Made by a program: the position numbers and the translations under genes
Source: CAVRTM01 sp963724015
GTDB lineage: Bacteria; Actinomycetota; Actinomycetes; Actinomycetales; Dermatophilaceae
Length of the DNA stretch: 64,000 nucleotides
Direction: 5' to 3'
NCBI GenBank assembly: GCA_963724015.1
Contig: CAVRTM010000011.1
Coordinates: forward strand, 62,001-126,000
Part shown: in pieces, positions 59,937-64,000 of the stretch
How positions within the stretch are numbered: the first letter of the stretch is position 1
How the letters are laid out: the number at the start of each line of letters is the position of its first letter
Notes under the pieces: model-generated
What the model was told of the DNA's origin: nothing
The model's database searches: none
What the model saw: the letters and a program-made list of their open reading frames with translations, nothing else

Positions 59937-61127
59937 ATGACCCTGTTGTGGGAAGCAGACCGGCTGGCCGCGGACAACGTCCGGCTCGCCCTGGGGGACG
60001 ACATGCGGGTGGCCGACTCAGGCCCCGCGGTCGTCCGCCACCTCGGCGAGAACCGCCTCGAGTGGCTGCTCGTCGTCGGCCCGGACATCGACCTGGCCGC
60101 GGCGCTGAGCCTGACCGAGCAGCTCCGGCTGACCCGCCCCGATGTCGGCGTGGTGCTGATGCGCCGCCGCCTCGACGTCGGTGTGCTCGCCCAGGCGTTA
60201 CGCGCCGGAGTGCGCGAGGTCGTCAGCGCCGACGACCTGAGCGCGCTGATGGAGGCGTGCCAGCGCAGCCTCGACCTCTCCGAGCGCCTCGGCGGCGCGG
60301 CGGACGCGCACGGCGCCCCCGAGGGCCGGGTCGTCACGGTCTTCTCCGCCAAGGGCGGGGTGGGCAAGACGACGGTCTCGACGAACCTGGCGGCGGAGCT
60401 GGCCTCGGACGGGGCCACCCGGGTGCTGCTGGTCGACCTCGACCTCGCGTTCGGTGACGTCGCGATCGCCCTCGCGCTCGTGCCCGAGCGGTCGACCGCC
60501 GACGTGGTGGCCATGTCCGGTCACCTGGACCAGCAGGGCCTGGCCTCCGTCGTCACCCGGCACGAGAGCGGCCTGGACGTGCTGTGTGCGCCGGCCCAGC
60601 CGGGCGACGCCGACCGGATCCCCGGAGCGACCGTCCTGGAGCTGCTCCGCGTGGCCAAGCGGATGTACGACGTGATCATCCTCGACACGCCGCCCGCGTT
60701 CACCGAGCACGTGCTGGCGGCCTTCGACTCCAGCGACGTGTCAATCCTGTTGGCAACGCTGGACATTCCGGCGGTGAAGAACCTGCGGCTGACGCTCGAC
60801 ACGCTGGAGATGCTCGGGCACAACCGGGACAGCTGGGTGCTGGTGCTCAACCGCTCCGACGCCAAGGTGGGCCTCACCGCCGACGACGTGACCGGGGCGC
60901 TGCGCCACCCCATCGCGGTGCAGGTGCCCAACAGCCTGGCCGTTCCCGCGTCGGTCAACCGGGGCGTGCCGATCGTCCTCGACGAGCCGCGGCACGCCGT
61001 CAGCCAGGCGATCAAGGCGCTGGCCCGGGACCATGTCCGCAAACCGGTGCCCGAGGCGGAGGCGTCGGCAGCCCGGGGCGCGCGCTGGGGCGCCGGCCGT
61101 CGGCTGCTGCGGCGGAGCGAGGCATGA
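59937..61127 (+). CDS. tadZ: TadZ/CpaE-like MinD-family ATPase
   Basis: 396 residues. An N-terminal degenerate receiver-like domain (~1-120) is followed by a ParA/MinD ATPase with deviant Walker A FSAKGGVGKTTVSTNLA at ~residue 137, VLLVDLDLAFGDVA and IILDTPPAFTEHV. TadZ localises the pilus machine to a site in the cell. Its stop overlaps the tadA ATG (ATGA). From here to the window end no frameshift is seen, in contrast to the 27 kb before. Confidence 0.87.
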   Translation: MTLLWEADRLAADNVRLALGDDMRVADSGPAVVRHLGENRLEWLLVVGPDIDLAAALSLTEQLRLTRPDVGVVLMRRRLDVGVLAQALRAGVREVVSADDLSALMEACQRSLDLSERLGGAADAHGAPEGRVVTVFSAKGGVGKTTVSTNLAAELASDGATRVLLVDLDLAFGDVAIALALVPERSTADVVAMSGHLDQQGLASVVTRHESGLDVLCAPAQPGDADRIPGATVLELLRVAKRMYDVIILDTPPAFTEHVLAAFDSSDVSILLATLDIPAVKNLRLTLDTLEMLGHNRDSWVLVLNRSDAKVGLTADDVTGALRHPIAVQVPNSLAVPASVNRGVPIVLDEPRHAVSQAIKALARDHVRKPVPEAEASAARGARWGAGRRLLRRSEA

Positions 61128-62488
61128 GCCTCGCCGAGCGCCTCGAGCAGGCGCGCCGCAGCCAGGAGGGGCCCAGCGACGTCGAGATCGGCGTCCCCGG
61201 GGAAGCCCTGCGGGTGGACCCGTTCGCCGGGCTGAAGGCCAGCGTGCACGAGTCGCTGATCGGCAGCCTCGGGCCGCAGCTGTACGACCCGCACCTGCAG
61301 CAGTCCGACCTCGAGCAGCGGGTGCGGGTCACCCTGCAGTCGGTGCTGGAGCTGGAGGAGACGCCGCTGTCCGCGGCCGACCGCAGCCGCGTGGCCCAGG
61401 ACGTCAGCGACGAGATCCTCGGCCACGGTCCGCTGGAGTCGCTGCTGCGCGACGCCGAGGTCACCGAGATCATGGTCAACGGACCGCACCAGATCTACAT
61501 CGAGCGCGCCGGCAAGATCTACCCGGTCGCCGCGTCCTTCACGAGCGACCTGCACCTGCGCCGGACCATCGACAAGATCGTCGGCCGGGTCGGCCGGCGG
61601 GTCGACGAGGCCCAGCCCATGGTCGACGCCCGCCTGCCCGACGGCTCACGCGTCAACGCGGTCATCCCGCCGATCGCCCTCGACGGCAGCATGCTCACCA
61701 TCCGCAAGTTCTCCGCCGACCCCTTCACCGACCGGGACCTCATCGCGTTCGGCACGTTCACCCCGGAGGTGCGCGACGTGCTGCAGGCGTGCGTCCTCGG
61801 CCGGCTCAACATCGTCATCTCCGGCGGCACCGGGTCGGGCAAGACGACCCTGCTCAACGTCCTGTCCAGCTACATCCCCGACGACGAGCGGATCATCACC
61901 ATCGAGGACGCCGCGGAGCTGCAGCTGCGCCAGCGGCACGTCCTGCGCCTGGAGTCGCGCCCGCCCAACACCGAGGGCAAGGGCACCGTGGCGATCCGCG
62001 ACCTCGTGCGCAACTCGTTGCGGATGCGCCCCGACCGCATCGTGGTCGGTGAGGTCCGCGACGGGGCCGCCCTCGACATGCTCCAGGCGATGAACACCGG
62101 CCACGACGGCTCGATCACCACGGTGCACGCCAACACGCCCCGGGACAGCCTCTCCCGCATGGAGACGATGGTCCTCATGGGTGGTGTGGACCTGCCGATC
62201 CGCGCGATCCGCGACCAGGTCGCCGGTGCCATCGACCTGATCGTGCAGCAGGCGCGCCTGAAGGACGGCACGCGCCGGGTCGTCGCCATCACCGAGGTCT
62301 CCGGCATGGAGGGCGACGTCATCACCCTGCAGGACCTGTTCACCTTCGACTACGCGGCCGGCCGGGACGCGCAGGGCCGGTACGTCGGCGGCCTGCGTCC
62401 CACCGGACTGCGGCCCAAGTTCACGACGCACCTGGCCAACCAGGGGGTGGAGCTGCCGCTGGCGGCCTTCTCCCTCGGCGCACGGTGA
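61124..62488 (+). CDS. tadA: TadA/CpaF secretion ATPase of the Flp pilus
   Basis: 454 residues. Walker A ISGGTGSGKTTLLNVL at ~residue 232, the Asp box ITIEDAAELQL, Walker B PDRIVVGEVRDGAALDML and the His box NTGHDGSITTVHANTPRDSLSRME, all standard for PilT/CpaF-type hexameric ATPases. It powers pilus assembly and, in systems with one ATPase, retraction. Overlaps of 4 bases at both ends show tight translational coupling with tadZ and tadB. Confidence 0.93.
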   Translation: MSLAERLEQARRSQEGPSDVEIGVPGEALRVDPFAGLKASVHESLIGSLGPQLYDPHLQQSDLEQRVRVTLQSVLELEETPLSAADRSRVAQDVSDEILGHGPLESLLRDAEVTEIMVNGPHQIYIERAGKIYPVAASFTSDLHLRRTIDKIVGRVGRRVDEAQPMVDARLPDGSRVNAVIPPIALDGSMLTIRKFSADPFTDRDLIAFGTFTPEVRDVLQACVLGRLNIVISGGTGSGKTTLLNVLSSYIPDDERIITIEDAAELQLRQRHVLRLESRPPNTEGKGTVAIRDLVRNSLRMRPDRIVVGEVRDGAALDMLQAMNTGHDGSITTVHANTPRDSLSRMETMVLMGGVDLPIRAIRDQVAGAIDLIVQQARLKDGTRRVVAITEVSGMEGDVITLQDLFTFDYAAGRDAQGRYVGGLRPTGLRPKFTTHLANQGVELPLAAFSLGAR

Positions 62489-63498
62489 CACCGGTGACCT
62501 CCCTGACCCCCGTGTGGCTGTGGGCCACCGCCGGTGCCGTCTTCGTCGGCCTGATGACCATCACCCTGGTGGTGCTCTCGCCGGCGTTCACCTCAGCCAG
62601 CCGCCGGCGGATCCGGGCCATCGACCTCTACCTCGGGACTCCTTCACCGGACCGTACGGCGGACGACAAGGCCGGGACCCAGAGCGCCGTCGGCACCCGG
62701 CTGACGCAGGTCAGCGAGCGGCTCACCCGCGGACGCGACGGCACCGCCAAGGCCGCGCTGCTGATCGAGCGCGCCGACCTGCCGCTGCGCACGAGCGAGT
62801 GGTACGTCCTGCGTGGCCTCGCCGTGCTGGTGGGCCTCATGGGCGGCTGGTTCCTCCTGCGTGGGGCCGGTGCGCTCGTCCTGCTCGGCATCCTGCTCGG
62901 CGCCGTCCTGGGCCTGGTCCTGCCGCCCGTGGTACTCAAGGTGCTCGCCGCCCGACGGGCCAAGAAGTTCGAGCAGCAGCTGCCCGACGTGCTGACCCTG
63001 CTGGCGAGCAGCCTGGCCACCGGGTTCTCCCTGCCTCAGGCGATCGACGCGATCGTGCGCGACGCCGCGGAGCCGTCGGCCAAGGAGTTCTCCCGCGCCC
63101 TGGCCGAGACCCGCATCGGCGCAGAGCTCGAGGACAGCCTCGACCGGCTGTCGCACCGGCTGGGCAGCGTCAACCTCCGGTGGACGACCATGGCGGTCCG
63201 CATCCAGCGTCAGGTCGGCGGCAACCTCGCCGAGACCCTGCGGACGACGGCGACGACACTGCGCGAGCGGGAGTCGCTCAAGCGGGAGGTGAGTGCCCTC
63301 TCCGCTGAGGGGCGGCTCTCGGCATACATCCTCATCGCGCTGCCGGTGGGTCTGTTCCTGTTCATGCTCAAGGCCAACCGTGACTACGTCTCGCTGCTGT
63401 GGACCACCCCGCTGGGGTGGCTCCTGTCGGGCGGTGGCCTGGTCGCGCTGGGCCTCGGCGTGGTCTGGATGAAGAGCGTCGTCAAGGTGGAGGTCTGA
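62485..63498 (+). CDS. tadB: TadB type II/IV secretion inner-membrane platform protein
   Basis: 337 residues. N-terminal helix, cytoplasmic region, two central helices (GLAVLVGLMGGWFLLRG; LGILLGAVLGLVLPP), the T2SF domain (FEQQLPDVLTLLASSLATGFSLPQAI, RIGAELEDSLDRLSHRLGS, RIQRQVGGNLAETLRTTATTL) and C-terminal helices. It forms the membrane platform with TadC above the TadA ring. GTG start overlaps the tadA stop (GTGA). Confidence 0.9.
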   Translation: MTPVTSLTPVWLWATAGAVFVGLMTITLVVLSPAFTSASRRRIRAIDLYLGTPSPDRTADDKAGTQSAVGTRLTQVSERLTRGRDGTAKAALLIERADLPLRTSEWYVLRGLAVLVGLMGGWFLLRGAGALVLLGILLGAVLGLVLPPVVLKVLAARRAKKFEQQLPDVLTLLASSLATGFSLPQAIDAIVRDAAEPSAKEFSRALAETRIGAELEDSLDRLSHRLGSVNLRWTTMAVRIQRQVGGNLAETLRTTATTLRERESLKREVSALSAEGRLSAYILIALPVGLFLFMLKANRDYVSLLWTTPLGWLLSGGGLVALGLGVVWMKSVVKVEV

Positions 63499-64000
63499 GT
63501 GTCCCCGTACCTGCTGGCAAGCGCGGCCGCGCTGGTCCTCGGACTGACCTGCGCGGTGGCGCTCGCCCTGGGTGGCCGCGGACCCGAGACCGGTGTCGCG
63601 CGCAGCCTGGCCCTCATCGCGGCATCGGGCGGGGGCCCCGAGGTCGTCGGCAACGACCGCGCCGCCAGCGACCGGCTGCTCAAGCCGTTCTACCGGGGGA
63701 CCCGTGACCTTGCCCTGCGCCTCTCGCCCTCGGGTGCCGGCGCCCGGCTGGCCCGGATGCTGGAGTTCGCCGGCAACCCGCCCACGTGGAGCGTCGAGCG
63801 TCTCCTCGGGGTCAAGGGCGCGGCGCTGCTCGTCCTGGGCCTGCTGGGCCTGCTCCTGGGCGGCGGGCTCACCCCGGTGGGCCTGCTGGTCGCCGCCGGC
63901 GCCGGTGCCGCCGGGTTCTTCCTGCCCGACCTCCTCGTCTACAACCTCGGGCTGAAGCGCCAGGAGGAGCTGCGCCGCGGGCTGGCCGACGCCCTGGACA
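63499..64000 (+). CDS. tadC: TadC platform protein, cut by window end
   Basis: 167 residues visible from a GTG directly after the tadB stop. An N-terminal helix, a loop region, two adjacent helices (LLVLGLLGLLLGGGLTPVG; LVAAGAGAAGFFLPDLLV) and the start of a T2SF-like domain (NLGLKRQEELRRGLADALD) match the TadB/TadC pair pattern. The remainder lies outside the window. Confidence 0.82.
   Translation, partial: MSPYLLASAAALVLGLTCAVALALGGRGPETGVARSLALIAASGGGPEVVGNDRAASDRLLKPFYRGTRDLALRLSPSGAGARLARMLEFAGNPPTWSVERLLGVKGAALLVLGLLGLLLGGGLTPVGLLVAAGAGAAGFFLPDLLVYNLGLKRQEELRRGLADALD

Overview
This window comes from a high-GC actinobacterium (Actinomycetota). The lineage markers are WhiB2, F420 biosynthesis (fbiA/fbiB), mycothione reductase, the MtrA-MtrB-LpqB system, DUF3499 and a Rv3259-type zincin-like protein. 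The order from fbiB through whiB2, DUF3499, manB, the SIS protein and ahcY to mtrA-mtrB-lpqB follows the Mycobacterium tuberculosis block Rv3262-Rv3244c, but manA and tmk are absent and other genes are inserted. The family within Actinomycetota (for example Intrasporangiaceae or Nocardioidaceae) cannot be settled from the sequence alone. No rRNA, tRNA, CRISPR array, IS element or phage was seen.

Layout. 1-8.1 kb: cell-wall polyol-phosphate (teichoic-acid-like) genes: a TagF/TarL-like polymerase (cut by the window edge), a fused TarI-TarJ enzyme, a large membrane protein, a TagGH/Wzm-Wzt-type ABC exporter and a CDP-alcohol phosphatidyltransferase. 8.2-15.6 kb: two secreted peptidoglycan amidases around a CoA-transferase pair (scoAB); the second amidase is fused to four peptidoglycan-binding repeats and a SpoIID domain. 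15.7-23.4 kb: a TIGR03089 protein, a GT-C-like membrane protein and a four-gene glycosylation run (GT2, GT4 fusion, flippase-like membrane protein, methyltransferase). 23.5-31 kb: DUF3105, an AlkA-type glycosylase, a MarR-controlled MFS pump, a second MarR and fbiAB. 31-45.6 kb: whiB2, a giant GT2 membrane protein, DUF5719, zincin-like protein, DUF3499, manB, Trm112-like, SIS protein, a glycerophosphodiesterase lipoprotein, mtr, a cation-efflux protein and ahcY. 45.7-48.4 kb: a gluconate permease operon with a degenerate gluconokinase and a FadR-type regulator. 48.5-64 kb: a Tad/Flp pilus locus (tadE, tadE, tadG; then flp, cpaB, tadZ, tadA, tadB, tadC) with mtrAB-lpqB and two mannosyltransferase-like membrane genes lodged inside it.

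How the genes work together. Most of the window serves the envelope: polymer synthesis and export, sugar activation (manB), lipid-linked glycosyl transfer, peptidoglycan remodelling, a surface pilus, and the MtrAB regulator that in relatives controls cell-wall hydrolases. Both amidase genes carry the same triple 9-bp-period direct repeat upstream, which could tie them to MtrA.

Quality warning. More than 60 single-base indels, mostly +1, break otherwise intact and often essential genes (ahcY, manB, mtrB, lpqB). They are densest at 32-59 kb and absent from 59.9 kb on. They look like uncorrected sequencing errors. Gene spans below run over the frameshifts, and products are called from the joined frames.
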